From positions 2,631,043 to 2,695,042 of the forward strand of contig CP092079.1 in the NCBI GenBank assembly GCA_022226955.1: a stretch of DNA of 64,000 nucleotides, read 5' to 3'. Below are positions 42,623 through 52,071 of the stretch, one piece after another. The position numbers were made by a program, and so were the translations under genes. The notes under the pieces are model-generated. The model saw only the letters and a program-made list of their open reading frames with translations, was not told where the DNA came from and made no database searches. Numbering within the stretch: the first letter of the stretch is position 1; each line of letters opens with the position of its first letter. The stretch comes from Nitrospira sp. (GTDB lineage: Bacteria; Nitrospirota; Nitrospiria; Nitrospirales; Nitrospiraceae).

Positions 42623-43576
42623 ATGAGAGTTGTGCAGACGACCAACAAGAAATTGGTGTTTAGCATTCTGCTCTCTGCCCTCGTCGTTGGCGTCATGCTG
42701 ACGATCGGGCAAGTGCCCCTGGCTGTGAGCCAGCCGGTGACGATTCCGGCGAAGGCAGTCAAGGGACCGATTCCCATGGATGGCGCGAATCCCGTGTGGG
42801 AGAGCGTCCCTGGTGTGATCGTTCCGTTGAGCGGTCAGTTGATTACCACCCCGATGCATCCGAACATCTCGGTGAAGTCGGTGTTCGTGAAGGCCATGAG
42901 CAACGGCAAAGAGCTCGGCTTGCGCGTGGAGTGGAACGATCAGACGAAGAATGACACAGCCATCGGTCCGCAGGATTTCCGCGACCAGGTTGCGATCATG
43001 TTCCCGGTCACCACGTCGGGTGCGCCGCCGTTCCAGTGTATGGGACAGTCTGGCGGAACCACCAACATCTGGCGATGGAACGCGGAATGGCAGAAGGATC
43101 TTGGCAAAGACAGCGCGGGTATGTGGGACGTGGACGACCAGTACCCGGGCATTTTCTGGGATTACTATTTTGAAGAACCGGCCGGCGGCGTGACCTATCC
43201 TGATCGGATCGGTCGGAGCCTTGGGCCGTTCAACTCAGGTATCTGGTCCGGTAACATCATGTCCGATCCGACGCTCCGCGTGAGCTCGGTGGAAGACCTG
43301 AATGCCAACGGATTCAGCACCCTCACCACCCAGACGCATCAGGATGTGTTGGGGAACGGTGTGTGGGAGCCGTCAGGCTCAGTCAAGGGTGGCGGTTACA
43401 CTGGCCCGACCTGGCGCGTGGTCATCAAGCGCAGCTTGGAGACCAGCGATGCGAACGACACGCAGTTCAAGGCGGGAATGTCTGTGCCCATCGCGTTTGC
43501 GGTGTGGGATGGGAACAACATTGAGCGCAACGGTATGAAGGCGCTCTCCACCTGGTTCACGCTCAAGCTTCCGTGA
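42623..43576 (+). CDS. Exported heme-b subunit, ethylbenzene dehydrogenase/NXR gamma-like
   Basis: About 317 residues from ATG 42623, with GAGGAGGG ten bases upstream. The signal peptide ends near LAVSQP. The family belongs to the gamma subunits (EbdC, SerC, ClrC type) that bind one heme b by Met and Lys. Here Met 140 in QCMGQSG and Lys 306 in NGMKALSTWF stand at the expected places. Other marks are RVEWNDQTKND and FRDQVAIMFP, and VWDGNNIERNGMK near the end. It should pass electrons between an alpha-beta molybdoenzyme and a cytochrome c in the periplasm. It follows the chaperone gene and is closed by a terminator. The paralogue at 49360 shares the ligands. Confidence 0.85.
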   Translation: MRVVQTTNKKLVFSILLSALVVGVMLTIGQVPLAVSQPVTIPAKAVKGPIPMDGANPVWESVPGVIVPLSGQLITTPMHPNISVKSVFVKAMSNGKELGLRVEWNDQTKNDTAIGPQDFRDQVAIMFPVTTSGAPPFQCMGQSGGTTNIWRWNAEWQKDLGKDSAGMWDVDDQYPGIFWDYYFEEPAGGVTYPDRIGRSLGPFNSGIWSGNIMSDPTLRVSSVEDLNANGFSTLTTQTHQDVLGNGVWEPSGSVKGGGYTGPTWRVVIKRSLETSDANDTQFKAGMSVPIAFAVWDGNNIERNGMKALSTWFTLKLP

Positions 43577-43639
43577 GCGAACCGGTCTCGCGAGAGACCG
43601 ACGCTCATCGCGAATGCGGTGAGGTGAAGTGAGAAAATG

Positions 43640-43688
43640 GCCCCGGGTCTGCGCTATGTGAATAGCAAGATGACTCGGGGCTTTTTCT
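43640..43688 (+). terminator. Terminator after the gamma-like subunit gene
   Basis: GCCCCGGGTC at 43640-43649 pairs (one G-T) with GACTCGGGGC at 43672-43681, followed by TTTTTCTTTT. The loop is 22 bases. Confidence 0.75.
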
Positions 43689-43843
43689 TTTTTGTACTGG
43701 TGTTGCCTCACTTGGAAAACGCGCCAAACATTTTCTAAGCGCGTTGTTGCAGGGTTGCAAATGAAAGAGAAGGGAGTGTATAAAAGATCAGTGAAATCAT
43801 TCGAAACTATCTGATTTTCCGAAGATATTAGAAAGTGGTTTCC

Positions 43844-45628
43844 ATGAAAGTCTCGTTGTTGTTTCCGCCTACCTGGCATCCTTCTCAACCGTACCTCAGC
43901 CTTCCTTCTCTCACTGGATTCCTGCATCAGGGGGGTGTGAAAAATGTCTCCCAGCGGGATCTTGGGATCGAGTTGCTCGACCAACTCCTGACCCGCTCAT
44001 TCGGGGCGGAGGTGCATGAGCAATTACTCGCCAAGCAGCGGGAATTGGAACGAAGTACGACCGGAGAGAGTGGCCCTGGGAGCCGCGAGCATGCCGCTAA
44101 GATTGCGGAGTCGCTTGATCGGTTTCCCTATTTAATCGATCGCGTGGAGCTGGCAAAAGAGACGTTGCGCAGCGAGGCATTTTACGATCTCGATGCCTAT
44201 CGCGGCAGTCTCTTCATGATCGATAAATGGCTTGAACTTGTGTCATCGGTATATTTCCCGACTCGTTTGACGGTTGTTGACAACCAATTCAGCAATTATT
44301 CCATCTATTCATCGAAAGACCTTATGAAGGTCATTCGAGATGAGGCGCAGAATCCGTACATCAGTTTGTTCCGCGATAAATTTATTCCGTCCATTGTGAA
44401 CGATCGTCCGGATTTGATCGGCGTGTCGATCACGGCAACCTCGCAAATTATTCCTGGGTTGACGCTGTGCCGATTGATCAAGGAAGCGGCTCCCGATCTG
44501 CATATCACGATTGGGGGAAGCATCTTTACTCGCCTGGTCGATAATATTCGCCGCTGCCCGAGCCTGTTCGACATCACCGACGACATTGTGGTGTTTGAGG
44601 GAGAGACGGCGTTGCTGGAACTGGTCAATCAGATGGCCGGGAAGAAAGATTTCAGCAAGGTGCCAAACCTGATCTATCGGCAGAACGGGAAAATCACAGT
44701 CAATCAGCCGTTCTACTCTGAAAATGTGAACCAGCTGCCGGCGCCGAACTACGATGGGTTTCCGCTCGATAAGTATCTGTCGCCGGAACCGGTGTTGCCC
44801 GTTCAGTTTTCTCGCGGGTGTTACTACAAAGACTGCGCCTTCTGCGCGCTCACCCTCGATCACCAGAACTTCAGGCAGAAGGACCCGAGCCGGACAATCG
44901 AAGAATTGGAATGGCTCAAGCAGCGGTACGGAGCGCAATATTTCTTCTTTACCGATGAGTGTTTTGCGCTGGCCCCCACCAAGCGGCTGTGCCAGCAAAT
45001 GACGGAGCGCAAGCTGGACATCAAGTGGACCTGCGAAATGCGGTTCGAAAAGAATCTCTCGCGCGAACTGCTGACGTCTATGCGGGACGCCGGCTGCCTC
45101 AAGATCGTGTTCGGATTGGAATCCTTCAATCAGCGCATCATGGATTTCATGAAGAAGGGCATCAAGCAGGAGTGGGTCCGGCGGATTGCCGACGACTGTG
45201 TGGACCTGGGGATCGCCGTGCATTGCTACATCATTGTCGGATTCCCAACGGAGAAGGAAGAAGAAGCGTTAGAAACGATGAATTTCATCGTGGAAAATAA
45301 GAAGCTCCATGAGTCGTTCGGGTTCTCCTGTCAGCCCTGTCTGTTCGATCTTGAAAAAGAAGCTCCGATCATGAGCGATCCTGGCGGGTATGGCATCAGG
45401 CGCATCATGCGACCCTCCGCAGAGGACCTCAGTCTGGGGTTCTTTTACGAAGTGCAGGAGGGGATGACACCGGACGAGTCGGAAAAGCTGTATCAGCACG
45501 TGTATGAACGGGTCAGTGAAGTGGTTTGCGAGTTGCCGTTCAATTATTCAATGGCGGACGGCTTGCTCTATATCGCCTATGAGAAGGCGCAAGCCTCTCA
45601 GGTGCCGCAGCCGATCAGCGCATCCTAG
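43844..45628 (+). CDS. B12-binding radical SAM protein
   Basis: About 594 residues from ATG 43844. A long N-terminal region resembles a cobalamin-binding domain, with DLIGVSITATSQIIPGLTL and ITIGGSIFTRL. The radical SAM cluster motif is C326-x4-C331-x2-C334 (RGCYYKDCAFC). The extra residue in the first gap is seen in several B12-binding radical SAM families. Later parts carry ECFALAPTK and IVFGLESFNQRIMDFMKKG, typical of such enzymes. It probably performs a methylation or rearrangement on a large substrate. Placed in the respiratory region between a gamma-like subunit and a membrane protein; the substrate is unknown. Confidence 0.85.
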   Translation: MKVSLLFPPTWHPSQPYLSLPSLTGFLHQGGVKNVSQRDLGIELLDQLLTRSFGAEVHEQLLAKQRELERSTTGESGPGSREHAAKIAESLDRFPYLIDRVELAKETLRSEAFYDLDAYRGSLFMIDKWLELVSSVYFPTRLTVVDNQFSNYSIYSSKDLMKVIRDEAQNPYISLFRDKFIPSIVNDRPDLIGVSITATSQIIPGLTLCRLIKEAAPDLHITIGGSIFTRLVDNIRRCPSLFDITDDIVVFEGETALLELVNQMAGKKDFSKVPNLIYRQNGKITVNQPFYSENVNQLPAPNYDGFPLDKYLSPEPVLPVQFSRGCYYKDCAFCALTLDHQNFRQKDPSRTIEELEWLKQRYGAQYFFFTDECFALAPTKRLCQQMTERKLDIKWTCEMRFEKNLSRELLTSMRDAGCLKIVFGLESFNQRIMDFMKKGIKQEWVRRIADDCVDLGIAVHCYIIVGFPTEKEEEALETMNFIVENKKLHESFGFSCQPCLFDLEKEAPIMSDPGGYGIRRIMRPSAEDLSLGFFYEVQEGMTPDESEKLYQHVYERVSEVVCELPFNYSMADGLLYIAYEKAQASQVPQPISAS

Positions 45629-45725
45629 TTTCCCTCTAACGGGAGCCGCTGCCTGGTTCGGCATTGACCCTGTTTTTTTGCGACGGCTATAATCATCCGC
45701 TGGCTGACTGGAGTGTACGAGGGGC

Positions 45726-46844
45726 ATGAAGAGCATAACGATGAGCGATCGAATTTCAGGCCGGATCAGCGATTACGGCCCGCTGTTCGAGTATACGATC
45801 AAGCTCGTGTTGCTCACGTCTTTTCTCGAACTGGTGCTCTATCGCCTGGTTTCGAGATTGGGAATGCATCTGAGTAAGATGGCGGTGGCGCATCCGTGGA
45901 TTACCCCGACGTTTACTACGCTGACAGAGATTGGAACGTGGCTGCTCAACATCGTGGCGATCCTTCTGTTCCTCGCGCTGGGTGTGACGATGGTCCATCG
46001 AAGCGCCGGCCAGGAAGTGAGCTGGGCAACCAAAGTCGCGATGAGCTGCGTGGTGTTGTTGCTGATCCTCACCGCGGCGTTTTTGGTGGTGCCGTCCGGG
46101 ATGGTCGGGTCATTGGCCTATAACGTCGTGGCTTTTCTGGCGTTGACGTTGTTCATGTTCGAGTATGTCTCGACGCAGCAGCAGCGGTCCCATCGGATTC
46201 TTGGGGTGACGTTCTACTTCGGCATCTCCGGGTGGCTCTATTACCAGATCATTTCGACGGCCTATAGCGTGATCAATACCGTGGCGGCGCCGCCGTTCGT
46301 GTATGAGGCTCATCGAATCGGCGAGGCCTTGATGGTCTTGGCAAGCTATCTGACGTTTGTGGCGTATGGGCAGGGTCTTTCACTCAAGACCAAGAATCGC
46401 GTGCAGCGCAACCGGGCCATCTGGTTTTGGGCGACGACGGGGACGATCTTTACCACGCTCATCTTTACTGATTATCTGCTCGGTTTGTACGATCCGGCGT
46501 TGGCGTCCGGCGTTCGGCAGGCCTCCCAGGGGATCGGGTGGATTTTCCAGTTCGGCATGGGCTATACCTTTTATCTGCCCTTTGCGATTTACATGGGAGG
46601 GCTGCTTTGCTGGTCTTACACCGTCATTAAGCTGCTCAACATGGGGCGGCTGGCTGGGTATGGCATCGGCTTAATGTTTATCGCAGGGTATGCGTTGCTT
46701 TTTTCCAATCTCACGCTGATGGTGATTTTGGGAGTCATGTTGCTCACGATGGATCGGGTCAGGCCGGCGTTGTCGGAATCTCCGTCGACTGCTCCCAATA
46801 CGCTCATGGGCTCTTCGGATGCCCTGGTCACTGAACAGGCATAA
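45726..46844 (+). CDS. Polytopic membrane protein, unknown
   Basis: A 372-residue integral membrane protein with about ten hydrophobic helices and short loops. There are few charged residues inside helices. Loops carry HRSAGQEVSWATK, EYVSTQQQRSHRILG and FVYEAHRIGEAL. I do not recognise a family and see no CxxCH, heme-ligand pattern or transporter motif that decides the function. ATG 45741 is an alternative start. It lies between the radical SAM and TPR genes, and the TPR gene starts 28 bases after its stop, so they are probably cotranscribed. Confidence 0.6.
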   Translation: MKSITMSDRISGRISDYGPLFEYTIKLVLLTSFLELVLYRLVSRLGMHLSKMAVAHPWITPTFTTLTEIGTWLLNIVAILLFLALGVTMVHRSAGQEVSWATKVAMSCVVLLLILTAAFLVVPSGMVGSLAYNVVAFLALTLFMFEYVSTQQQRSHRILGVTFYFGISGWLYYQIISTAYSVINTVAAPPFVYEAHRIGEALMVLASYLTFVAYGQGLSLKTKNRVQRNRAIWFWATTGTIFTTLIFTDYLLGLYDPALASGVRQASQGIGWIFQFGMGYTFYLPFAIYMGGLLCWSYTVIKLLNMGRLAGYGIGLMFIAGYALLFSNLTLMVILGVMLLTMDRVRPALSESPSTAPNTLMGSSDALVTEQA

Positions 46845-46872
46845 TCACCGTAACTGAACACAGAGGCATGTA

Positions 46873-47685
46873 ATGGACACAACCAACCCAAGCAATGAAC
46901 CGACGCAAGCGGCGACCGCGCTCGATCCCGGAGATCAGCCGCTTTCGCCCGACGAAGAAATTCTTGAGATCGAGAAGCTGCTGGCGGCCGAGCCCGACGA
47001 TTTCCAGGCCCGCTGCCGGTTGGGCGAATTGTATTTCAGCAAGGGACGCATGGACGATGCGCTGGCTGAGGTGAAGAAGTCCATCGAGATGGCCGAGGGC
47101 TTGCGCGCCGAGATGAATCGCTCGCTGGCTATGTATTACTCGAATCTCGGGACCATCTACGCGACTAAGAACATGGCGGATGAAGCCGAGGCCGAATTCA
47201 AGCACGCGCTCGAAGTGTTCCCGCACGATATTCTGGCGCTGTTTAATCTGGGCCGGGTCTATGCGGACAAGAAGAAGTTCATGGAGGCCAAGGATTATTA
47301 TGAGCGCCTCGTGGAAATGACGCCGGAAGATCCCATCGCTTGGTACAATCTGGCCAACGTGTATGTGGAACTGGATAATCCCCTGGTGTCCGACTACAAC
47401 ACGATCGATATGGGTATCCAGTGTTATATGCGCACCCTCGAACTTGAGCCCACGCATCTGGAAGCCAGTTTTAAATTGATGGAGATCGCGCTGAATCACA
47501 AGAAGTCCGATCTGGCGATCAAGGTGATGGAGAGCGCCGTGGAGAACAATCCCGACGAGCCCTTGGCGTATTACAACCTCATCAGCGTCTACGACAAGTG
47601 CAAGATGTTCGAACAGGCGGAGGAAGCGCGGAAACGGTTGAAAGAGCGGTTTGCGAAAAAGGCCAAAGAAAGTTCCGCGTCCTGA
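46873..47685 (+). CDS. TPR-repeat protein
   Basis: A 270-residue protein without a signal peptide. After a polar start of about 35 residues it has five to six TPR motifs of about 34 residues. Examples are [20 protein letters not shown], then [40 protein letters not shown] and [16 protein letters not shown] arrays bind other proteins and often aid assembly of complexes. It lies between an unknown membrane protein and tatA, so a role in assembly or export of the respiratory complex is possible. AGGCATGTA precedes the ATG. Confidence 0.85.
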   Translation: MDTTNPSNEPTQAATALDPGDQPLSPDEEILEIEKLLAAEPDDFQARCRLGELYFSKGRMDDALAEVKKSIEMAEGLRAEMNRSLAMYYSNLGTIYATKNMADEAEAEFKHALEVFPHDILALFNLGRVYADKKKFMEAKDYYERLVEMTPEDPIAWYNLANVYVELDNPLVSDYNTIDMGIQCYMRTLELEPTHLEASFKLMEIALNHKKSDLAIKVMESAVENNPDEPLAYYNLISVYDKCKMFEQAEEARKRLKERFAKKAKESSAS

Positions 47686-47716
47686 TTTACCCTTTAGGCA
47701 TAGGAAGGAGTTCATC

Positions 47717-48004
47717 ATGTTTGGGAGTCTTGGATTCACAGAGCTGATTCTGATCCTCGTGATCGTGCTGATCATTTTCGGCGCCGGTAAATTGCCGCAG
47801 CTAGGCGAGGGATTGGGCAAAGCCATCAAGGGCTTCAAGAAGTCCGTGCATGAAGCCGACGCCATTGAGGCCGAGGCTCAGGCGCTCGCGGCGCAGCAGC
47901 AGCAACAAGCGGCAGCGCCGGCGCAAGCCATTACCGCTGCTCCGGCTCAGGCCATGACGGTCGATCAGCCAGCCGTGGTCGCGCAACCGGCTTCGCGCGC
48001 ATAA
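47717..48004 (+). CDS. tatA: Sec-independent protein translocase subunit TatA
   Basis: A 95-residue protein from ATG 47717, with AAGGAGT six bases upstream. One N-terminal membrane helix ([20 protein letters not shown]) is followed by the typical [19 protein letters not shown] amphipathic helix. The tail is Gln/Ala/Pro-rich. TatA forms the pore of twin-arginine export. It could move the Tat-like ferredoxin at 40709 or a molybdoenzyme. No tatB or tatC lies beside it, so it is probably an extra copy or partner of distant tatBC. Follows the TPR gene by 31 bases. Confidence 0.95.
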   Translation: MFGSLGFTELILILVIVLIIFGAGKLPQLGEGLGKAIKGFKKSVHEADAIEAEAQALAAQQQQQAAAPAQAITAAPAQAMTVDQPAVVAQPASRA

Positions 48005-48043
48005 ATATCATTCTAGTGTGAAGTAGGAGACGCACAGACGTCT

Positions 48044-49297
48044 ATGGATACAGAACTACAGTTAGCCGGCGGGTACATCGAGACCTTTGCGGGAAACGGG
48101 AAAGCCCGGAGTACGGGTGACGGGAAACGGGCGGTGAAGGCGGGCATTCCGCTTCCGCATCATGTCGCGCTCGACAACGAAGAGCAGTGGCTCTACTTTG
48201 CCGAGTCCGGCTCCGACCGCATCCGGCGCATCAACATCCTCGAAGGCACGCTCCACAATTTCGCCGGGATCGGGGAAACCTGTTACAGCGGCGATGAAGG
48301 GCCCTGCGGCGAAGCCGGCCTGTATTTGCCGCTCGATGTGACGTTCGACTCGCACAATAATCTCTTTATCTGCGATTCCGGCAGCAACCGCATTCGCCGG
48401 GTCGATCGGGAGACCGGAGTCATCACGACGGTCGTTGGAACCGGCCAGCATGGATTCAACGGCGATGGTCCGGCGCTTGACGTGAATCTGACCTGGCCCG
48501 CCGCCATTGCGTTCGATCAAGACGATGTCATGTACATCGCCGATACGCAGGCGCATAAGGTGCGCCGGTTCGACGCGCGGACCGGCATGGTCACTACGGT
48601 GGCCGGTGCCTGGACGGCGGAAGACGAATCGCGCGAGCAACCGTTGGTCGCGCGCAGTCTCGTGGTGCTCTCCGGCGATGCCATCGGTATCGACTTCAGC
48701 GACGATCAGGGCTGGCTGATGCCGGTGTGTTCGGACGGGCTGGATCTGTCGATGTATCTGGATGACGGGAAGCCCGCGATGGAGGCGCGCCTGTATGACC
48801 TCGTCGGGATCGCCGTGGATAGCAAGGGCAACGTCGTCGTGGTGGATAAGGGCAGCAACCGCGTGCGAAAGATCGATATGCGGACAGGGATCATTTCCAC
48901 GGTGGCGGGGATCTGCCGGTATGGCTACGACGGAGACGACAAACCTGCTGTGAAGGCTATGCTGCATGCGCCGGAAGGCGTCGTCTTTGACGCCGAAGAC
49001 AATCTCTACGTCGCCGATACGATGAATCATCGGGTGCGCCGGATCGATGCGGCGACCGGTTTCATTACGACGGTGGCGGGCAACGGCGACAGCGGGTACG
49101 AAGACAAAAATATGGGTGGCTGCGGCGCGGCGCGGTTTGTTGCGAAAGAATCGGCCGGCACCGTCAAGCATGGCGACGGCTTGTTGGGCATTGAAGCCGT
49201 GGTGAATTCGCCGGTCGGGTTGACGCTCGACTCGCAGGGGCATCTCTATATTTGCGAGCGCGGCGAAAATAAAATTCGCCGGGTGAAACTGTCATAG
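48044..49297 (+). CDS. NHL-repeat beta-propeller protein
   Basis: A 417-residue protein with no visible signal peptide. It is made of about six NHL-type repeats (LYFAESGSDRIRRINILEG, LFICDSGSNRIRRVDRETG, MYIADTQAHKVRRFDARTG, LYVADTMNHRVRRIDAATG and LYICERGENKIRRVKLS), each followed by GNG- or GDG-type loops. This makes a six-bladed propeller. Cys residues are found in several loops (ETCYSGDEGPCG). NHL propellers serve for binding proteins or small molecules. It lies between tatA and a gamma-like subunit gene, in the same direction. Confidence 0.85.
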   Translation: MDTELQLAGGYIETFAGNGKARSTGDGKRAVKAGIPLPHHVALDNEEQWLYFAESGSDRIRRINILEGTLHNFAGIGETCYSGDEGPCGEAGLYLPLDVTFDSHNNLFICDSGSNRIRRVDRETGVITTVVGTGQHGFNGDGPALDVNLTWPAAIAFDQDDVMYIADTQAHKVRRFDARTGMVTTVAGAWTAEDESREQPLVARSLVVLSGDAIGIDFSDDQGWLMPVCSDGLDLSMYLDDGKPAMEARLYDLVGIAVDSKGNVVVVDKGSNRVRKIDMRTGIISTVAGICRYGYDGDDKPAVKAMLHAPEGVVFDAEDNLYVADTMNHRVRRIDAATGFITTVAGNGDSGYEDKNMGGCGAARFVAKESAGTVKHGDGLLGIEAVVNSPVGLTLDSQGHLYICERGENKIRRVKLS

Positions 49298-49359
49298 GTC
49301 TCCGCTCCGGGTCCTCGGCATCTCTCTCGGCGGCGATCGTCGAATTTCGATTCACCTGT

Positions 49360-50193
49360 ATGGTGCGAATGACGAACCTCAGCCAGTCCCGTCCTCTTCT
49401 GCTGGTGTTTTTTGCCAGTCTATTCGTGGCCGCGAGCGTTCTAGCCGGATGGGGAATCCCACTGGTCAGCTCAGAGGGCATGACCATTCGGTCTCATTTC
49501 ATCGATGGCGAATTGCCGTCCGCTCCAGAGGATGCCGCTTGGGCCAAAGTTCCACCCTTGACGGTGCCGCTCAGTGGGCAAGTCATTACGAGACCCGTCT
49601 GGCCTGAGCCGACGGCGCGGGCACTGACCGTCCGCTCTCTCCATAACGGCACCGAGATCGCCTTTCTGCTGGAATGGCAGGACAACACGAAAAACGACCG
49701 CCTGACCCCAGGCACCTTTCGAGACGGTGTTGCCATCGGATTGCCGCTCGGCGATGCGCCGGCATTTTTCTGCATGGGCCAGCTCGATCACTACATCAAC
49801 ATTTGGCATTGGAAAGCGGATTGGCAGAGCGATATCGACCGCCGCGCCGCGCGCCAAACCGAAAAGAAAGAAGGCGGTGTGCGTACGTTCGAGGTCATTC
49901 CGCGGCGTGTGTCGTCTGTGGAAGATCTGATCGGCGGAGGATTCAGCACGCTGACCACGAAGGAAAAGCAGGGGCGCATTCAAGGGAAAGCGCAATGGAA
50001 GGACGGCGTGTGGCGCGTGGTGATGCGCCGCCCCCTGTCGAGCGAAGAACAAGAGAACGAGGCCAAGCTGATCCCGGGCCGTGTGCAAACCGTCTCGTTC
50101 GCAGTCTGGAACGGTGAGAACAAAGAGCGCAACGGGCAGAAATCCGTCGCCCCCTGGTTCCAACTGGCCATCGATCCGGTTGCCAAGCTCTAG
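49360..50193 (+). CDS. Second exported heme-b subunit, ethylbenzene dehydrogenase/NXR gamma-like
   Basis: A 277-residue protein with an N-terminal hydrophobic signal (LLLVFFASLFVAASVLAGWG). It is a clear paralogue of the gene at 42623: VPLSGQVITRP, LEWQDNTKND, FRDGVAIGLPLG and CMGQLDHYINIWHWKADW. The likely heme ligands are Met 139 in FCMGQ and Lys 261 in NGQKSVAPWF, matching the first copy. It lacks the insert of about 40 residues that the first copy has around DYYFEEPAGGVTYPD. It would bind one heme b and pass electrons in a periplasmic complex. The genes after it encode a PDZ-like protein and two pentaheme cytochromes, which could be its electron partners. Confidence 0.85.
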   Translation: MVRMTNLSQSRPLLLVFFASLFVAASVLAGWGIPLVSSEGMTIRSHFIDGELPSAPEDAAWAKVPPLTVPLSGQVITRPVWPEPTARALTVRSLHNGTEIAFLLEWQDNTKNDRLTPGTFRDGVAIGLPLGDAPAFFCMGQLDHYINIWHWKADWQSDIDRRAARQTEKKEGGVRTFEVIPRRVSSVEDLIGGGFSTLTTKEKQGRIQGKAQWKDGVWRVVMRRPLSSEEQENEAKLIPGRVQTVSFAVWNGENKERNGQKSVAPWFQLAIDPVAKL

Positions 50194-50274
50194 GTTTCCT
50201 GGTGTGATGTATCGACGTAGAGATGAGGGATGTTGTTATCCCCTGAAAGGATCGCCATTCAAAGCCAGCGATTC

Positions 50275-50721
50275 ATGACTCTTTCCACTTGGCTTGGCCA
50301 GAGCCTTCTCTTGGCCCTCTGTGTGCTGGGCTTCACCCTGGCTGGGGGAGGCTCTGCGATGTCAGCCGATGCCGAGGCCATGACGGAGGACGAGGCTGTC
50401 AGTCTGGGCGAGGAATTCGGCGTGGCGGTCGGTTCGGTCGATGAAGAGATTCGGAAAGAGTTGAAGCTCCAACAGGCAAAGGGCGTTGCCGTGTTTGAAG
50501 TGATCGGGAATTCCCGTGCCGACTATGCCGGCATCAAAGTGCGGTCGGTGATCAAGGAAATCGATAAGGCGGAAATCAGGAACCTGATCGATTTCGGCAA
50601 CGCCATTAAAAAGGCGATGAAGGAATGCAACTTCACCGTCGGAACGTATGAGCCTGCCGATCCAGGCGATCCGGTCGGGTGGGGTGTGAATTTTCATTTT
50701 GTCGGCTGCAAGCGGGATTAA
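50275..50721 (+). CDS. Exported PDZ-like domain protein
   Basis: About 148 residues from ATG 50275, chosen because a normal signal peptide then starts at once (LSTWLGQSLLLALCVLGFTL); the ATG at 50230 would add an odd leader, though it has GAGG nearby. The mature part looks like a PDZ fold: GVAVFEVIGNSRADYAGIK, VRSVIKEIDKAEIRNLIDFG, matching the substrate-binding loop of trypsin-like protease PDZ domains. There is no protease domain. Two Cys near the end (KECNFTV, VGCKRD) may pair. It lies 82 bases after the gamma-like gene and ten bases before a pentaheme cytochrome, so a binding or assembly role there is likely. Confidence 0.7.
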   Translation: MTLSTWLGQSLLLALCVLGFTLAGGGSAMSADAEAMTEDEAVSLGEEFGVAVGSVDEEIRKELKLQQAKGVAVFEVIGNSRADYAGIKVRSVIKEIDKAEIRNLIDFGNAIKKAMKECNFTVGTYEPADPGDPVGWGVNFHFVGCKRD

Positions 50722-50730
50722 GAACAAGAG

Positions 50731-52044
50731 ATGCCGAAGCTTCCACGAGTTCATGTAATGCGACGCCTGGCCATCGGAGGGTTCCTGCTCCTGGCCATCG
50801 GGTTGAATGCGCTCTCGCACGAGCGAGCAATCGCGCAAAAGCCGGACGGGGTCGCGCCGCCCGACTGGGTGGCTGAGATCGAGAATGTCTTTATCCGCTC
50901 CGAAGATTGCAAGCAGTGCCATGACCGCCACTATGAAGAGTGGAAGGGAATGCGGGAGCAGACGCCGGATTTGAAAACGTTCGGCCGGGTCGATGCCGCA
51001 TTGCTGCATGGCACATCGCTGGAGTCGCCGGTCTTTCGGACGGTGCTGGGTGTGTGGATGCAGACGAATCCAACCGTCGAGGAACGGCAGCGGTGCCTCT
51101 CTTGCCATGTGCCGTCCACAACGGTGTTTCCCCAGCATGCGGAAAAGATTGTCAGCCAGGTCCTGGCCGGGAACCCGCAAGTGGAAGGGATCGGCTGCGC
51201 CACCTGTCACATGATCGGTTCCGTTGAGACGGTGCCTGCTCCGCCGCCCACGTTCAAATTATCGCCGGGGAAGACGCTCTATGGCCCTTTCGCGAATCCG
51301 GAAGAAAACCTCGTGCATGTCGGGGCGCAGTCGGATTTGTTCAGAGGGGCGAATTACTGCACGTCGTGTCATTTCGACAAAGTAAAGGATGTGACGAAGC
51401 GAGAGTTGCCTGGAGAAATTCTCCAGGGCACGGTTTGCCAGGATTGCCACATGGAGCCTTCGACCGGCAGTTCGACGTCGAAGCGCGGATCGATGACGCG
51501 CGCGATTGGCCGGCACTGGTTTCGAGGCGTTGTCATTCCTGGCACATTGTTGAAAAACCGGAATCTCCAGGCCGAATGGATGCCGCGTGTCGATATCGAG
51601 GCGGCGAAGTCGAATGGCGCAGTTGAGGGCACCGCTCTTGTGAAGGTGGGCAGTCTTCCGCACAGTTTTCCAGACGGAGATCCAGTGCTGAAGCAAGTGC
51701 TCTTGACCATTACGGTCAAGGATGCGGCTGGTAAGGTTTTGGCGGAAGAAACCAAGCGATTTGGCTTGCCCTACGACAAGATTCTCCGCGGGCCGATTCC
51801 CGATCCCTTCATCAAGGGCGGCAATACGAGAAGAGTGCCGTTTGCCTATTCGCTGCCTGCCGGATCGACCCCGGCTTCGGTTGAGGCGGTCTTGAACTAT
51901 GCGTTGATCCCCACGCCGGAACCGGCCCTGCGGGACAAGTATTTGGCGACATTGAAAAGTGACAAGGAGCGAGACGAGGCCAAGCATGTGCTCGACGAAT
52001 ATCAGCAGCCGCGCCTCCTGACCTATCGAGTCAAGACATTGTAG
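50731..52044 (+). CDS. Pentaheme cytochrome c (copy 1)
   Basis: A 437-residue exported protein with a signal peptide (hydrophobic residues about 13-28). It has five CxxCH heme sites: CKQCH, CLSCH, CATCH, CTSCH and CQDCH, all in the first 250 residues. The spacing and HYEEW after the first site resemble the cytochrome c554 family of multiheme proteins. The second half is heme-free and beta-rich (LPHSFPDGDPVLKQVLLTI), perhaps a binding domain. ATG 50758 is an alternative start. It is followed 27 bases later by a paralogue. It likely shuttles electrons in the periplasm or serves an oxidoreductase role; no known catalytic heme signature is evident. Confidence 0.88.
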   Translation: MPKLPRVHVMRRLAIGGFLLLAIGLNALSHERAIAQKPDGVAPPDWVAEIENVFIRSEDCKQCHDRHYEEWKGMREQTPDLKTFGRVDAALLHGTSLESPVFRTVLGVWMQTNPTVEERQRCLSCHVPSTTVFPQHAEKIVSQVLAGNPQVEGIGCATCHMIGSVETVPAPPPTFKLSPGKTLYGPFANPEENLVHVGAQSDLFRGANYCTSCHFDKVKDVTKRELPGEILQGTVCQDCHMEPSTGSSTSKRGSMTRAIGRHWFRGVVIPGTLLKNRNLQAEWMPRVDIEAAKSNGAVEGTALVKVGSLPHSFPDGDPVLKQVLLTITVKDAAGKVLAEETKRFGLPYDKILRGPIPDPFIKGGNTRRVPFAYSLPAGSTPASVEAVLNYALIPTPEPALRDKYLATLKSDKERDEAKHVLDEYQQPRLLTYRVKTL

Positions 52045-52071
52045 GCAAGGCCCTTGAGGAAGGATCGCGAC

